Source of the DNA: Neoaquamicrobium sediminum
GTDB taxonomy: Bacteria > Pseudomonadota > Alphaproteobacteria > Rhizobiales > Rhizobiaceae
Direction of reading: 5' to 3'
NCBI RefSeq assembly: GCF_013240295.1
Contig: NZ_JABETK010000001.1
Span: 1,860,001-1,924,000 of the forward strand
DNA: 64,000 bases
Shown: positions 8,795 to 22,133 of the stretch, in pieces
Layout of the letters: each line of letters starts with the position of its first letter
How positions within the stretch are numbered: the stretch's first letter is position 1
The notes under the pieces: model-generated
Databases searched by the model: none
What the model was told of the DNA's origin: nothing
The model's input: the letters and a program-made list of their open reading frames with translations, nothing else
Position numbers and translations under genes: made by a program

Positions 8795-11434
8795 ATGGCA
8801 ACCGAACGATACAATCCCCGCGCATCCGAACCCAAATGGCAGAAGGCCTGGGACGATGCGAAGCTCTTCGAGACGAAGAACGACGCGCCGGGCGAGAAGT
8901 ATTACGTGCTCGAGATGTTCCCGTATCCCTCGGGCCGCATCCACATGGGCCACGTGCGCAACTATGCCATGGGCGACGTGGTCGCGCGCTACAAGCGCGC
9001 GAGGGGCTTCAACGTGCTGCATCCGATGGGCTGGGACGCGTTCGGTCTGCCGGCGGAAAACGCGGCGCGCGACAACAAGGTCAATCCGCGCGACTGGACC
9101 TACGCCAACATCGAGACGATGAAGGGCCAGTTGAAGACGATGGGCCTGTCGCTCGATTGGGCGCGCGAGTTCGCGACCTGCGACCCGTCCTACTACCGCC
9201 ATCAGCAGAAGATGTTCCTGGACTTCTGGAAGGCCGGTCTGGTCGAGCGCCGCAACGCCAAGGTCAACTGGGACCCGGTCGACATGACCGTGCTCGCCAA
9301 CGAGCAGGTGATCGACGGCCGAGGCTGGCGCTCGGGCGCGCCCGTGGAGCAGCGCGACCTGACGCAATGGTTCTTCAAGATCACCTCTATGGCGCAGGAG
9401 CTGCTCGACGGGCTTGAGACGCTGCCGCGCTGGCCCGAGAAGGTGAAGCTGATGCAGTCCAACTGGATCGGCGGCTCCGAAGGCCTGCAGATTCGTTGGA
9501 AGCTGGACGCTGCCTCCGCGCCCGCAGGCGAGAGCGAACTGGAAGTCTACACGACACGCCCGGACACGATCTTCGGGGCCTCGTTCATGGCGATCGCCGC
9601 GGACCATCCGCTGGCGAAGAAGGCGGCCGAGAACAATCCGAAGCTGGGCTCGTTCATCGAGGAGATCAAACGCTCCGGCACGTCGGCGGCGGAAATCGAG
9701 ACCGCCGAGAAGAAGGGTTTCAACACCGGTATCCGAGTCGTCCATCCGTTCGACGATAGCTGGACGCTGCCGGTCTATGTCGCCAATTTCGTACTGATGG
9801 ATTACGGCACCGGGGCGATCTTCGGCTGCCCTTCGGGCGATCAGCGCGACCTCGATTTCGCCAACAAATATGGCCTGCCCGTGGTGCCGGTCGTGAGGCC
9901 GGAAGGTGCCGATGCGGCGACATTCCAGATCACCGAGGAAGCCTTCACCGACGACGGCGTGATGATCAACTCGCGCTTCCTCGACGGGATGAAGCCGGCA
10001 GAAGCCTTCGACGAGGTCGCGCAACGCCTGTCGGGTGTGACCATCGGCGGGCGGCCCCAGGGCGAGCGCAAGGTTCAGTTCCGCCTGCGCGATTGGCTGA
10101 TCTCGCGGCAGCGCTACTGGGGCTGTCCCATCCCGGTCGTCCACTGCGACGATTGCGGCGCGGTGCCGGTTCCCGCCGACCAGTTGCCGGTGCGGTTGCC
10201 GGACGACGTTTCGTTCGACAAGCCGGGCAATCCGCTCGACCATCATCCGACCTGGAAGCATGCCGCCTGTCCGAACTGCGGCAAGGATGCCCGGCGCGAC
10301 ACCGATACGATGGACACGTTTGTCGACTCGTCCTGGTATTTTGCGCGTTTCACCGATCCCTGGGACGAGGCCCAGCCGACGGACCTCGCCTATGTGGACG
10401 GGCCGAACGGGTGGCTGCCGGTCAACCAGTATATCGGCGGCATCGAGCACGCGATCCTGCACCTGCTCTATTCGCGCTTCTTCGCGCGGGCGATGAAGGT
10501 TACCGGCCACCTCAACAGCGTGGAGGAGCCGTTCCAGGGCCTGTTCACGCAGGGCATGGTGGTTCACGAGACCTACAGGCTGGGCAGCGGCGCCAACGGA
10601 ACCTGGGTGACGCCGGCGGAGGTGAAGGTCGAGGAGACCGATGGGACGCGGCGCGCCAGCATGATCACTTCCGGCGAAGACGTCACGATCGGGCCGATCG
10701 AGAAGATGTCGAAGTCCAAGAAGAATGTCGTCGATCCGGACGACATCATCGCCGGCTACGGAGCCGATACGGCGCGCTGGTTCATGCTGTCGGATTCGCC
10801 GCCCGAGCGCGATGTGATCTGGACGGAAGCGGGCGTCGAAGGCGCGCACCGCTTCGTGCAGCGCGTGTGGCGACTGATTTCCGAGATCGCACCTGCGCTC
10901 GCCGGTGTGGCGCCTGCGCCCTCGCGGGAGGGCAATGCCGCTCCCACCTCGAAGGCCGTCCACAAGACGGTGAAGGCTGTCGGCGAGGACATCGAGAAGC
11001 TCGGCTTCAATAAGGCGGTCGCGCGGCTTTACGAGCTGGTCAACGTACTGTCGCCGCAGGTTGCGGGCGCAGGCGCAGCCGACGCGACCACCAAGGCGGC
11101 GCTACGCGAGGCGGTCGAGGCGCTGGTGCGGATGATCGCGCCGATGATGCCGCACCTGGCCGAGGAGTGCTGGGCGGCGCTGGGCGGCGAGGGTCTGGCG
11201 GCGAATCAGCCATGGCCGGAATTCGACCCCGCGCTGGTCGTCGACGACGAAATCGTGCTGCCCGTTCAGATCAACGGCAAGAAGCGCGGCGATTTGACAA
11301 TCGCGCGAAACGCGGATCAATCTGCCGTCGAGGAAGCAGCGCTTGCGCTGGATGTGGTGCGTGCTGCGCTCGAGGGAAAGCAGCCGCGCAAGGTGATCGT
11401 TGTGCCGCAGAGGATCGTCAATGTCGTCATCTGA
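8795..11434 (+). CDS. leuS: Leucine-tRNA ligase
   Basis: LeuS charges tRNA-Leu. It is 879 residues, the full class I length. The HIGH-type motif is HMGH in [15 protein letters not shown] (about residue 48). The CP1 editing domain includes the conserved [20 protein letters not shown] segment. A zinc-like pair CDDCG/CPNCG follows, then the KMSKS motif ([16 protein letters not shown], about residue 636), the anticodon-binding domain and the C-terminal domain. The N-terminus [19 protein letters not shown] is normal. It overlaps lptE by 14 bases, so the two are translationally coupled. Confidence 0.98.
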   Translation: MATERYNPRASEPKWQKAWDDAKLFETKNDAPGEKYYVLEMFPYPSGRIHMGHVRNYAMGDVVARYKRARGFNVLHPMGWDAFGLPAENAARDNKVNPRDWTYANIETMKGQLKTMGLSLDWAREFATCDPSYYRHQQKMFLDFWKAGLVERRNAKVNWDPVDMTVLANEQVIDGRGWRSGAPVEQRDLTQWFFKITSMAQELLDGLETLPRWPEKVKLMQSNWIGGSEGLQIRWKLDAASAPAGESELEVYTTRPDTIFGASFMAIAADHPLAKKAAENNPKLGSFIEEIKRSGTSAAEIETAEKKGFNTGIRVVHPFDDSWTLPVYVANFVLMDYGTGAIFGCPSGDQRDLDFANKYGLPVVPVVRPEGADAATFQITEEAFTDDGVMINSRFLDGMKPAEAFDEVAQRLSGVTIGGRPQGERKVQFRLRDWLISRQRYWGCPIPVVHCDDCGAVPVPADQLPVRLPDDVSFDKPGNPLDHHPTWKHAACPNCGKDARRDTDTMDTFVDSSWYFARFTDPWDEAQPTDLAYVDGPNGWLPVNQYIGGIEHAILHLLYSRFFARAMKVTGHLNSVEEPFQGLFTQGMVVHETYRLGSGANGTWVTPAEVKVEETDGTRRASMITSGEDVTIGPIEKMSKSKKNVVDPDDIIAGYGADTARWFMLSDSPPERDVIWTEAGVEGAHRFVQRVWRLISEIAPALAGVAPAPSREGNAAPTSKAVHKTVKAVGEDIEKLGFNKAVARLYELVNVLSPQVAGAGAADATTKAALREAVEALVRMIAPMMPHLAEECWAALGGEGLAANQPWPEFDPALVVDDEIVLPVQINGKKRGDLTIARNADQSAVEEAALALDVVRAALEGKQPRKVIVVPQRIVNVVI

Positions 11435-12074
11435 TCTGGGACACGCGCACCGCACGCCCGGCCTGCGGAAGCGGTTTCTAACCCTGGTTTCCGTTCTGGG
11501 GCTGGCGGTTGTCGCCGGCTGCACTGTCCGCCCGCTCTATGGCGACGTGACTTCGGCGACCGGGCCACAGGCTTTCGCATCCGCACGGCTCGAGTCGATC
11601 GAGATCGCGCCGGTGGACGACCGCGTCGGCCAGGAAGTGCGCAACCATCTCATCTTCCTGCTCGGCGGCGGAAAGGGCCAGCCGGCATCGCCCGCCTACA
11701 AGGTGCAGCTTTCCGTACGCGTGACCGACGCGCGCGCGAGTTCGATCAACACGAGCCGCGTGAACCTCGACCCGACATCGGGCATCGTCACCGTTCAGGG
11801 CTCGTATGTGCTAACCGATTCCAGCAATGGCGAACGTATTTCAGCCGGTACGCGCTCCGTTCAGGCGCCATACGATATTCCGCGGCAGGAATTCGCAGCA
11901 CTCAGGGCCGTCCGCAACGCCGAAGACAGGGCATCGCGCGAGCTCGCCGAAGTGCTGCGTCTGGCGCTTGCCCAGGAGCTGGAGCAATCCACCTCCAAGG
12001 TTGCGCCTGCAGACGTTCCCGTGAGTCCCGAGGAAGCCCAGAAGCTGGGGCAGGACGAATCCGAGGAATTGTAG
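11421..12074 (+). CDS. lptE: LPS-assembly lipoprotein LptE
   Basis: 217 residues. LptE is the outer-membrane lipoprotein that plugs LptD and helps insert lipopolysaccharide. A hydrophobic signal sequence ([13 protein letters not shown]) ends in the lipobox VAGC, followed by TVRPLYG, a recurrent start of mature alphaproteobacterial LptE. The chosen ATG at 11421 overlaps the leuS end by 14 bases. The remainder ([21 protein letters not shown], then a [11 protein letters not shown] strand) fits the family. The holA gene that often follows leuS-lptE is not found here. Confidence 0.85.
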   Translation: MSSSDLGHAHRTPGLRKRFLTLVSVLGLAVVAGCTVRPLYGDVTSATGPQAFASARLESIEIAPVDDRVGQEVRNHLIFLLGGGKGQPASPAYKVQLSVRVTDARASSINTSRVNLDPTSGIVTVQGSYVLTDSSNGERISAGTRSVQAPYDIPRQEFAALRAVRNAEDRASRELAEVLRLALAQELEQSTSKVAPADVPVSPEEAQKLGQDESEEL

Positions 12075-12208
12075 GGCCAGCCGTGAACGGGCTTCAAAAC
12101 GAGATGGAACCTTTCCCGATGCATGGCGTTTCAGGTTGTGGGAGAGTTCGGCCTGTCACTGCGCTGTCACTTTCCTAAGCCAGTCATGGCCCGACGGAGT
12201 GGTTGCCA

Positions 12209-13104
12209 ATGGAATTCAGGTCGATGCCCGGTTCAGTGGTCTCAGCGCTTGAGAACGAACGAGCCGGTTCGCAAGTGAAGCATATCGTCGATCAGCTTAT
12301 CGCCGAGCGCGCGACCCGGCTTTCCCGCAGCCCGCTCTGGCCGGTCCTGCGGCCGATCATCTATCGCACCTTCCACTACCGGCAGGCCGTGTCCATGGCG
12401 AACGACATCGGTCCGATGTCGGGCTGGGACGCGTTCGACTATCTGAGCCGCCTGCTTTCGCTGGACGTTACAGCGACCGGCACCGAAAACCTTCCGAAAG
12501 AGGGCGCGTTCATTCTGGCGCCTAGCCATCCGACCGGCATTGCCGACGGCATCGCGGTCTTCGACCTGCTGAAGGGATGCCGGCCCGACATGGCGATTTT
12601 CGCCAACCGCGATGCGCTGCGCGTGGCGGCCGGTTTCCGCGATCTGATCATCCCGGTGGAATGGCGCCAGGGGAGAAGTCGCACTCCAAGAGCCGCGACA
12701 CGCTCGCCATGACCGCGCGCGCCTTCGGCGACGGCAAGGCGGTGGTGCTGTTCCCTTCGGGGCGTATTGCCTACTGGAACGAGGGCAAGCTGACCGAACG
12801 GCCGTGGCAGGGATCGGTGGTCGCACTTGCCCGGCGCTTCGGCGTCCCGGTCGTCCCGGCCCGCCTCACGGCGCGCAATTCCGGCCTGTTCTACCTTCTG
12901 TCGAAATATTCGACCGAACTGCGTGACATGACGGTCTTTCACGAACTGCTGAACAAGAAGCAGGACGCTTTCCGCATCACCATCGGAAAGCCGATCGCGC
13001 CCGATCTGCTCGACGGCGAGCCGGGCGAGGTCGCCGCGCTGCTGCAGCAGCACACGGTCGAAAAAATGGCGGCCGACCCGGCCGCCATATTCACGCGATC
13101 ATAA
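12209..13104 (+). CDS. PlsC-type 1-acyl-glycerol-3-phosphate acyltransferase-like protein (frameshifted)
   Basis: About 298 residues after repair. The acyltransferase block I is visible as SHPTGIADG (H-x4-D), and block III as FPSGRIAYWNEGKLTERPWQG; block IV may be VPARLTARN. Enzymes of this type move an acyl chain onto lysophosphatidate or a related lipid at the inner membrane, but no long hydrophobic segment is seen and the exact acceptor is unknown. The frame breaks in the four-G run 12670-12673: one more G gives VEWRQGEKSHSKSRDTL. I prefer ATG 12209 over TTG 12203 because CGGAG sits nine bases upstream. It ends 16 bases from the convergent transaldolase gene. Confidence 0.8.
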
Positions 13105-13120
13105 TCCGTAGCTAACCGGC

Positions 13121-13774
13121 TCAGCCGATCTTCTGGCCGGTCTTTGCCCAGTCGGCGAGGAAGGCTTCCAGGCCCTTGTCGGTCAGCGGGTGCTTGACCA
13201 GCGCCTTCAGCGTTGCCGGCGGCACGGTGGCGACGTCGGCGCCGATCAGAGCGGCCTGCTTGACGTGGTTCACGGTGCGGATGGAGGCGGCGAGGATCTC
13301 GGTGTTGAAGCCGTAATTGTCGTAGATGGTGCGGATCTCGGAGATCAGCTCCATGCCGTCGACGCCCATGTCGTCGATGCGGCCGATGAAGGGCGAGATG
13401 AAGGTCGCGCCGGCCTTGGCGGCCAGCAGCGCCTGATTGGCCGAGAAGCACAGCGTGACGTTGACGAGGCGGCCGCCGGAGGTGATCGCCTTGCAGGCCT
13501 TCAGCCCGTCGAGCGTCAGAGGCACCTTGATGCAGATGTTGTCGGCGATTTTCGACAGCACGTCGGCTTCGCGCATCATCTCGTTGTATTCGGTCGCCAC
13601 GACCTCGGCAGAGACGGGGCCTTCGACGATCGAGCAGATTTCTTTGGTGACTTCCGTGATGTTGCCGCCCGATTTGAGGATGAGCGAAGGGTTGGTGGTC
13701 ACGCCATCCAGAAGGCCCAAATCGTTGAGCTCGCGGATTTCCTTCACATCGGCGGTATCGACGAAGAACTTCAT
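13121..13774 (-). CDS. fsa: Transaldolase / fructose-6-phosphate aldolase-type enzyme
   Basis: 217 residues, the short (TalC/Fsa) subfamily of transaldolases. The N-terminus [32 protein letters not shown] is characteristic. The Schiff-base lysine lies in NICIKVPLT (about residue 85), and [23 protein letters not shown] matches the family. The reaction is either a transaldolase step of the pentose phosphate pathway or a dihydroxyacetone/glyceraldehyde-3-phosphate aldolase; subfamily motifs alone do not settle which. The start at 13774 is preferred over the in-frame codon 48 bases upstream because it matches the family start. Confidence 0.92.
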   Translation of the reverse strand: MKFFVDTADVKEIRELNDLGLLDGVTTNPSLILKSGGNITEVTKEICSIVEGPVSAEVVATEYNEMMREADVLSKIADNICIKVPLTLDGLKACKAITSGGRLVNVTLCFSANQALLAAKAGATFISPFIGRIDDMGVDGMELISEIRTIYDNYGFNTEILAASIRTVNHVKQAALIGADVATVPPATLKALVKHPLTDKGLEAFLADWAKTGQKIG

Positions 13775-13864
13775 GGTCTCTTTCCCTGACAGTCTCGCGA
13801 CGGTGGCGCCGTCGCTTCGCATTGGCCCTTGCTCTAACGCAGGAAGCGGGCAAGGTCACGTCCG

Positions 13865-16044
13865 ATGAGCGAAGATTCGTCCAGAAACAGAATCGTTCCC
13901 GTGCTTGTGCCGATGCCGGCGGAGCGGCCCTATTCCTATGCGGTGCCCGATGGCATGGTTGTCGGCCCGGGGTCGATCGTGCGCGTGCCGCTCGGTCCGC
14001 GCGAGGTGGCGGGCATCGTCTGGGATACGCCGACCGACAGGGTCGACGCGAAGAAGCTGCGGCCGATCAGCGAGGTGTTCGACTGTCCGCCGCTGGCCGA
14101 TGCTGACCGCCGGTTCGTCGATTGGGTTGCGGCCTACACGCTGTCGCCGCCAGGCATGGTCGCGCGCATGTTCCTGCGCGCGCCGGCCGCATTCGACCCC
14201 GAGCCGCCGCTGGAAGGTCTGGTCTTCGCCGGGGGCGAGCCCGAACGGGCGACAGCGGCGCGGGCTCGCGTGCTGGAACTGGCGCGCGACGGCATGGCGT
14301 GGACGCGTTCAGGCCTGGCGCATGCGGCGGGCGTCTCACTCACGGTTGTCGATGGCCTCAAGGCACAGGGTCTGTTCGAGGCGGTCAAGATTCCCCCACC
14401 GCCGGTCGTCGCCGCGCCCGACCCGGCCTATGCTACGGCCGACCTGACGCTCGACCAGCGGGATGCGGCGGGCACGTTGAGCGACAAGGCGCGTGGCGGC
14501 TTTTCCGTCACGCTGCTCGACGGCGTGACCGGTTCGGGCAAGACGGAGGTCTATTTCGAGGCGATCGCGGCGGCTGTGAAGGCTGGCCGGCAGGTACTGG
14601 TGCTGGTGCCCGAAATTGCGCTGACTGCGGCCTTCCTCGATCGCTTTCACGATCGCTTCGGCGCCAAGCCCGCCGAATGGCATTCCGATCTGTCGCCGAG
14701 GATGCGGGAGCGCGTCTGGCGGCAGGTTGCGGAAGGCCGGGTACGGGTGGTGGCCGGCGCGCGCTCGGCACTTTTCCTGCCGTTCAACGATCTCGGGCTG
14801 ATCGTCGTCGACGAGGAACACGACCCGGCCTACAAGCAGGAGGACCGTGTCTATTACTCGGCGCGCGACATGGCCGTGGTGCGCGGCCATATCGGGGGCT
14901 TTCCCGTGGTGCTGGCATCTGCAACGCCGGCCGTGGAGAGCCGCGTCAACGCCGATCAGGGCGATACGAGCGCGTCGTGCTGCCGGCCCGTTTTGCGGAA
15001 GCCGCGATGCCCGACCTGCGCGCCATCGACATGCGCCGCAGCCCGCCGGCGCGGGGCGGGTTCCTGTCTCCGGTCCTGCTGGGCGAGGTGGAAAAGACGG
15101 TCGCGCGCGGCGAACAGGCGCTGCTCTTCCTCAACCGCCGCGGCTATGCGCCGTTGACGCTGTGCCGCGTCTGCGGACACCGCTTCCAGTGCCCGAGCTG
15201 TTCGAGCTGGCTGGTGGAGCATCGGTTTCGCGGGCAGCTCGTCTGCCACCATTGCGCCCATACCGAGCCGCGTCCGGAAGCCTGTCCCTCATGCGGTGCG
15301 CTCGACCATCTGGTCGCCTGCGGGCCGGGCGTGGAGCGGATCGCCGAGGAGGTGGTGGGACGCTTCCCCGACGCGCGCACCATCGTGCTGTCGTCCGACA
15401 TGCTGGGCGGCGTGAAGCGGCTGCGGCTTGAGCTCGACGCGATCGCCAAGGGCGAGGCCGACATCGTCATTGGCACCCAGCTCGTCGCCAAGGGGCACAA
15501 TTTCCCGAACATGACGCTGGTGGGCGTGGTGGATGCCGATCTCGGCCTTGCAAACGGCGACCCGCGCGCCGCCGAGCGCACTTTCCAGCTTCTGAGTCAG
15601 GTGACCGGCCGCGCAGGCCGCACCGGTCGCAAGAGCCTCGGCCTGATCCAGACCTACCAGCCCGCGCATCCGGTGATGCAGGCGCTCGTCTCAGGCGATG
15701 CCGAATCGTTCTACGAGCGCGAGATCGCCGAGCGCGAACGCGCGGGGCTGCCTCCATTCGGCCGGCTCGCGGCGATCATCATCAGCGCCGCAACGCGCGC
15801 CGAGGCCGAAAGTCACGGTAGGGCGTTGCGGCGCGCGGCGCCGGCTGCCGCCGACATTTCGGTGCTGGGGCCGGCAGAGGCGCCGCTCGCGCTGGTGGCG
15901 GGCCGCCACCGCTTCCGCCTGCTGATCCACGGCGAAAGGCGCTCCGACATGCAGGGCTTCGTCCGTGCGATGGTGGCGGCGGCGGAAAGGCCGCGCGGTT
16001 CGGTGCGCGTGTCGGTCGACATCGATCCGCAGAGCTTCTTGTGA
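13865..16044 (+). CDS. priA: Primosomal protein N' (replication restart helicase PriA), frameshifted
   Basis: PriA binds stalled forks and reloads the replisome. After repair it has about 726 residues. Visible are the N-terminal 3'-DNA-binding domain (VLVPMPAERPYSYAVP), Walker A GVTGSGKTEVY, the Walker B variant DEEHD, SATPAVES, and a zinc cluster of paired cysteines (CRVCG, CPSC, CHHC, CPSC) at about residues 435-480. A helicase C-terminal half with VTGRAGRTGR follows. The frame breaks in the GGG at 14959-14961: one extra G restores NADQGRYERVVLPARF. The gene is needed for robust growth in most bacteria, so a sequencing error is likely. It is divergent from the transaldolase gene. Confidence 0.9.
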
Positions 16045-16145
16045 GGAGGGTGCCAGGACATGCGCGCCAGCATCGTGCACTCCTGCGCGACAGCGCCTCC
16101 GGCATTCGCTAATGTCGCGTCGCGATTCGATTTGAGGGGATGATC

Positions 16146-16541
16146 ATGGAATTCGCGTTTCCGTGGCCGGTGAGCCAGGGCGAGTGGCTGGCCTGGTCGG
16201 CAGCGGCCGTTACGCTCATCTTCGGCCTGTTGATGCTGTTCGCGCCCGGCCTCACGCTCAAGGCACTGCGCCTGCAGACGATTCCCGAGCATCCGGAGGC
16301 CGTGTCCGAGGCGCGGGCGACGATGTCCGGCTTCTATCTCGGCAGCGGGCTTGCCTGCATCCTGCTCGCGCAGCCGTTGCTGTACCTGTCGCTTGGCCTG
16401 TGCTGGGGGCTGACGGCGTTCGGCCGCATCATCTCGATGCTCTCCGACGACGGCAACACGATCTATAACTGGCTGTGGCTGGTGATCGAAATCGCGCTCG
16501 CGGGACTGGCTCTGTCGTTTGCGGTTGGCTTCATCGCCTGA
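16146..16541 (+). CDS. Small DUF4345-like membrane protein
   Basis: 131 residues with four predicted helices (around residues 15-33, 60-80, 80-100 and 108-128) and the segments PEAVSEARATMSGFYLG and ISMLSDDGNTIYNW. The family is common in Rhizobiales, often beside the ATP synthase genes, and its function is unknown. From memory, a family member in Agrobacterium sp. H13-3 (locus AGROH133_08824) was linked to phage infection; I cannot verify that this protein is its orthologue. I choose ATG 16146 because GAGGGG lies six bases upstream; ATG 16140 overlaps that site. Confidence 0.6.
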   Translation: MEFAFPWPVSQGEWLAWSAAAVTLIFGLLMLFAPGLTLKALRLQTIPEHPEAVSEARATMSGFYLGSGLACILLAQPLLYLSLGLCWGLTAFGRIISMLSDDGNTIYNWLWLVIEIALAGLALSFAVGFIA

Positions 16542-16608
16542 TTCCGCGCCAGGCTCGCACCTTCGCGCGCTGACTGCGACAAAACTGCCGCAAATCCTTA
16601 CCTTTCGC

Positions 16609-16638
16609 CTTGTTGCGAGTCGGGAAAGCCTGTGCTAG
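16609..16638 (+). promoter_or_regulatory. Candidate promoter of the ATP synthase operon
   Basis: CTTGTT (16609-16614) and TGCTAG (16633-16638) are separated by 18 bases, within the AT-richer gap before atpH. This resembles the alphaproteobacterial CTTGAC/CTATAT-type promoter only moderately. About 140 bases of leader would precede the atpH start at 16780. Confidence 0.35.
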
Positions 16639-16779
16639 ACGGCAAGCGACTTTCGGCAGGGGGATGCGGCAAGCCCATAGTTCCGGCTGAGAAATTTCAA
16701 CAAGGTCAAAGATTTAGCCAGAGTCCGATGCTCCAGCGGAAAATCTTCTGACCTGTCAGGCAGAGAGAAAAGACGGTCC

Positions 16780-17338
16780 GTGGCACAGTCTGGCTCGATG
16801 ATCTCCGGAGTGGCCGAACGCTATGCGGGTTCGCTCCATGAACTGGCTTCACAAGCCAACTCCGTGGCCAAGGTCGAATCCGAGCTTTCGCGCTTCGAAA
16901 CACTGATCGAAGGCAGCGCCGATATGCGGCGACTGATCGAGAGCCCCGTGTTCTCGGCCTGACCAGTTCAAGGCGATCTCCGCCATTGTGGACAAGGCCA
17001 AGATCACTGGCCTTACCGGCAATTTCCTGCGCGTGGTTGCGCGCAACCGCCGTCTCTTCGCCGTTCCCGGCATGATCCGCGCCTTCCGTCGCATCGCGGC
17101 CGAGGCGCGCGGCGAGGTCGCCGCCGAGGTTTCCTCGGCGCACGAACTCACCGCCGCACAGCGCTCCGAACTGACTGCCGCGCTCAAGACGGTGGCCGGC
17201 AAGGATGTTGCGGTGAACCTGACGGTGGATCCCACCCTTCTCGGCGGCATGGTGGTCAAGATGGGCTCGCGCCAGATCGACACGTCGCTCAAAACCAAAC
17301 TCGCTTCGCTTAAGCTCGCACTGAAAGAGGTCGGCTGA
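16780..17338 (+). CDS. atpH: ATP synthase F1 subunit delta (frameshifted)
   Basis: The delta subunit forms the peripheral-stalk contact at the top of F1. The GTG start at 16780 gives [22 protein letters not shown], a typical rhizobial beginning. The first frame stops right after LIESPVFSA at 16960-16962; the rest ([25 protein letters not shown] to [18 protein letters not shown]) continues one frame over. Two missing bases at 16960 would restore FSADDQFKA and a 186-residue protein; one inserted base would also fit. It is first in atpHAGDC, and its TGA overlaps the atpA ATG by one base. A real loss would disable oxidative phosphorylation, so an error is likely. Confidence 0.9.
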
Positions 17339-18867
17339 TGGATATCCGCGCCGCGGAAATTTCCGCAATTCTCAAGGACCAGATCAAGAATTTCGGCAAA
17401 GAGGCCGAGGTTTCCGAGGTTGGTCAGGTTCTCTCCGTCGGTGACGGCATCGCCCGCGTCTACGGCCTCGACAATGTCCAGGCCGGCGAAATGGTCGAGT
17501 TCCCCGGCGGCATCCGTGGCATGGCGCTGAACCTCGAAGCCGACAATGTCGGCGTCGTTATCTTCGGCAACGACCGTGACATCAAGGAAGGCGATACCGT
17601 CAAGCGCACCGGCGCCATCGTGGACGTGCCTGTCGGTCCCGAGCTGCTCGGCCGCGTGGTCGACGCCCTCGGCAACCCGATCGACGGCAAGGGCCCGATC
17701 AAGGCCAAGGAGCGCCGCCGCGTCGACGTCAAGGCGCCCGGCATCATCCCGCGCAAGTCGGTGCACGAGCCGATGTCGACCGGCCTGAAGGCCATCGACG
17801 CCCTGATCCCGGTCGGTCGTGGCCAGCGCGAGCTCGTCATCGGCGACCGTCAGACCGGCAAGACCGCGATCATTCTCGACACCTTCCTCAACCAGAAGCC
17901 GCTCAACGATGGCGACGACGAGAGCCAGAAGCTCTACTGCGTCTACGTTGCCGTCGGCCAGAAGCGCTCCACCGTCGCGCAGCTCGTGAAGGTGCTCGAA
18001 GAGCGCGGCGCGCTGGAATATTCGATCATCATCGCCGCGACCGCTTCGGATCCGGCGCCGCTGCAGTACATCGCGCCGTTCTCCGGCTGCGCCATGGGCG
18101 AATATTTCCGCGACAACGGCAAGCATGCGCTGATCGCCTATGACGATCTGTCCAAGCAGGCCGTGGCTTACCGCCAGATGTCGCTTCTGCTGCGCCGTCC
18201 GCCCGGCCGTGAAGCCTATCCGGGCGACGTCTTCTACCTGCACTCCCGCCTGCTCGAGCGCGCTGCGAAGATGAACGACGACATGGGTGCCGGCTCGCTG
18301 ACCGCGCTTCCGGTCATCGAGACGCAGGCCAACGACGTGTCGGCCTACATCCCGACCAACGTGATCTCGATCACCGACGGCCAGATCTTCCTCGAAACCA
18401 ACCTGTTCTTCCAGGGCATTCGTCCGGCCGTGAACGTCGGTCTGTCGGTGTCCCGCGTCGGCTCGGCCGCGCAGATCAAGGCGATGAAGCAGGTTGCCGG
18501 CTCGATCAAGGGCGAGCTCGCGCAGTATCGCGAGATGGCTGCCTTCGCGCAGTTCGGCTCCGATCTCGACGCTGCCACGCAGCGTCTGCTCAACCGCGGT
18601 GCGCGCCTGACCGAGCTGCTCAAGCAGCCGCAGTTCTCGCCGCTGAAGACGGAAGAGCAGGTCGCGGTGATCTTCGCCGGCGTCAATGGCTACCTCGACA
18701 ACCTCGCCATCAACCAGGTGTCGAAGTTCGAGCAGGGCCTGCTGTCGCACATGCGTTCTGACGGTAAGGCGGTGCTCGACGCGATCCGCAAGGAGAAGGC
18801 GCTGTCGGACGACCTGCGCGCCAAGCTCAAGGCCGAGATCGACGCCTTCGCCAAGAACTTCGTCTGA
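17338..18867 (+). CDS. atpA: ATP synthase F1 subunit alpha
   Basis: 509 residues, intact. This is the non-catalytic nucleotide-binding subunit of the F1 hexamer. The start [16 protein letters not shown] is standard. Walker A is GDRQTGKT (about residue 170), and the signature [17 protein letters not shown] lies near residue 362. The C-terminal helical domain ends [12 protein letters not shown]. It is translationally coupled to atpH (1-base overlap) and 32 bases from atpG. Confidence 0.99.
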   Translation: MDIRAAEISAILKDQIKNFGKEAEVSEVGQVLSVGDGIARVYGLDNVQAGEMVEFPGGIRGMALNLEADNVGVVIFGNDRDIKEGDTVKRTGAIVDVPVGPELLGRVVDALGNPIDGKGPIKAKERRRVDVKAPGIIPRKSVHEPMSTGLKAIDALIPVGRGQRELVIGDRQTGKTAIILDTFLNQKPLNDGDDESQKLYCVYVAVGQKRSTVAQLVKVLEERGALEYSIIIAATASDPAPLQYIAPFSGCAMGEYFRDNGKHALIAYDDLSKQAVAYRQMSLLLRRPPGREAYPGDVFYLHSRLLERAAKMNDDMGAGSLTALPVIETQANDVSAYIPTNVISITDGQIFLETNLFFQGIRPAVNVGLSVSRVGSAAQIKAMKQVAGSIKGELAQYREMAAFAQFGSDLDAATQRLLNRGARLTELLKQPQFSPLKTEEQVAVIFAGVNGYLDNLAINQVSKFEQGLLSHMRSDGKAVLDAIRKEKALSDDLRAKLKAEIDAFAKNFV

Positions 18868-18899
18868 GGCTTGCCGGACAAAGGGGATAGGTTAGCCTC

Positions 18900-21456
<2,557 letters not shown>

Positions 21457-21463
21457 GCTGGGC

Positions 21464-21552
21464 AATAGCGAATAGGGAGTAGCGAATAGGGAACAGGCTT
21501 CTGGCGGATTGGTTCTGAAAACCATTCCCTGTTCGTCTTTCCCTGCTCGCTA
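21464..21552. repeat. Palindromic repeat between atpD and atpC
   Basis: Two tandem 14-mers, AGCGAATAGGGAGT (21467-21480) and AGCGAATAGGGAAC (21481-21494), are followed by an inverted, diverged copy whose complement reads AGCGAGCAGGGA and ACGAACAGGGA (21526-21551). RNA from this spacer could fold into a long imperfect hairpin between two operon genes. It resembles short extragenic palindromic elements. Confidence 0.6.
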
Positions 21553-21559
21553 ATGAAAC

Positions 21560-21967
21560 ATGGCTGAACCCTACAAATTCGAACTGGTCTCGCCCGAGCG
21601 GCTTCTGATCTCGGAGCAGGTCGAGTCGGTCGTGATTCCGGGGACGGAAGGCGAGATGACGGTCATGGCCAAGCACGCGCCGGTGATGACCACGGTCAAG
21701 CCGGGCGTCGTCACCGTCAAGCCGGTGTCTGGCGCCGAGCAGCGCTACGTGGTGTTCGGCGGCTTCGCCGACATCCTGCCGGAAGGCTGCACGTTGCTGG
21801 CCGAATCGGCCGTCGCCGTGAAAGACATCGACCGCGCGGACCTCGCACGCCGTATCCAGGAAGCGAAGGAAGACGTTTCCGACGCCAGGGACGACGAGAG
21901 CCGTACTAAGGCCGAGCAGTTTCTCGCTCAGCTCACCACGCTCGAAGGCGCTATCCTGCCCGCCTGA
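21560..21967 (+). CDS. atpC: ATP synthase F1 subunit epsilon
   Basis: 135 residues. The N-terminal beta-sandwich (FELVSPERLLISEQVESVVIPGTEGEMTVMAKHAPVMTTVKPGVV) and the C-terminal helical pair (ADLARRIQEAKEDV) are complete. Epsilon couples gamma to the c-ring and can inhibit ATP hydrolysis. The ATG at 21560 lacks a clear Shine-Dalgarno, and the unusual 103-base spacer holds a palindromic repeat. It is last in the operon; a strong terminator follows 26 bases after the stop. Confidence 0.97.
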   Translation: MAEPYKFELVSPERLLISEQVESVVIPGTEGEMTVMAKHAPVMTTVKPGVVTVKPVSGAEQRYVVFGGFADILPEGCTLLAESAVAVKDIDRADLARRIQEAKEDVSDARDDESRTKAEQFLAQLTTLEGAILPA

Positions 21968-21992
21968 TTGCTGGCAGCAGGGACATTATTCA

Positions 21993-22016
21993 AAAGGCCG
22001 GCGCAAGCCGGCCTTT
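21993..22016 (+). terminator. Terminator of the atp operon
   Basis: AAAGGCCGGC (21993-22002), loop GCAA, GCCGGCCTTT (22007-22016): a perfect 10-bp stem with a stable GNRA loop. The terminal T stretch is short, so termination may be bidirectional but modest. Confidence 0.75.
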
Positions 22017-22133
22017 GCGTATGGGGTGCCGGCATTGCCGGCTCATCTTTCCTAGGCTTGTTGGTCGGGATGCCGTCGTCATGGATGTTTCCTGCCAGTC
22101 GCCAACACTGAAGACTGGACGGAACCTCCCTGC

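Noticed and set aside
8777..10963. 728-codon open frame on the minus strand
   Set aside because: Antisense to leuS; its residues are Arg/His/Asp-rich nonsense typical of GC-rich shadow frames.
13190..13789. 199-codon open frame on the plus strand
   Set aside because: Antisense to the transaldolase gene; composition is that of a complementary frame.
16849..18750. 633-codon open frame on the minus strand
   Set aside because: Antisense to atpH-atpA; no protein-like pattern.
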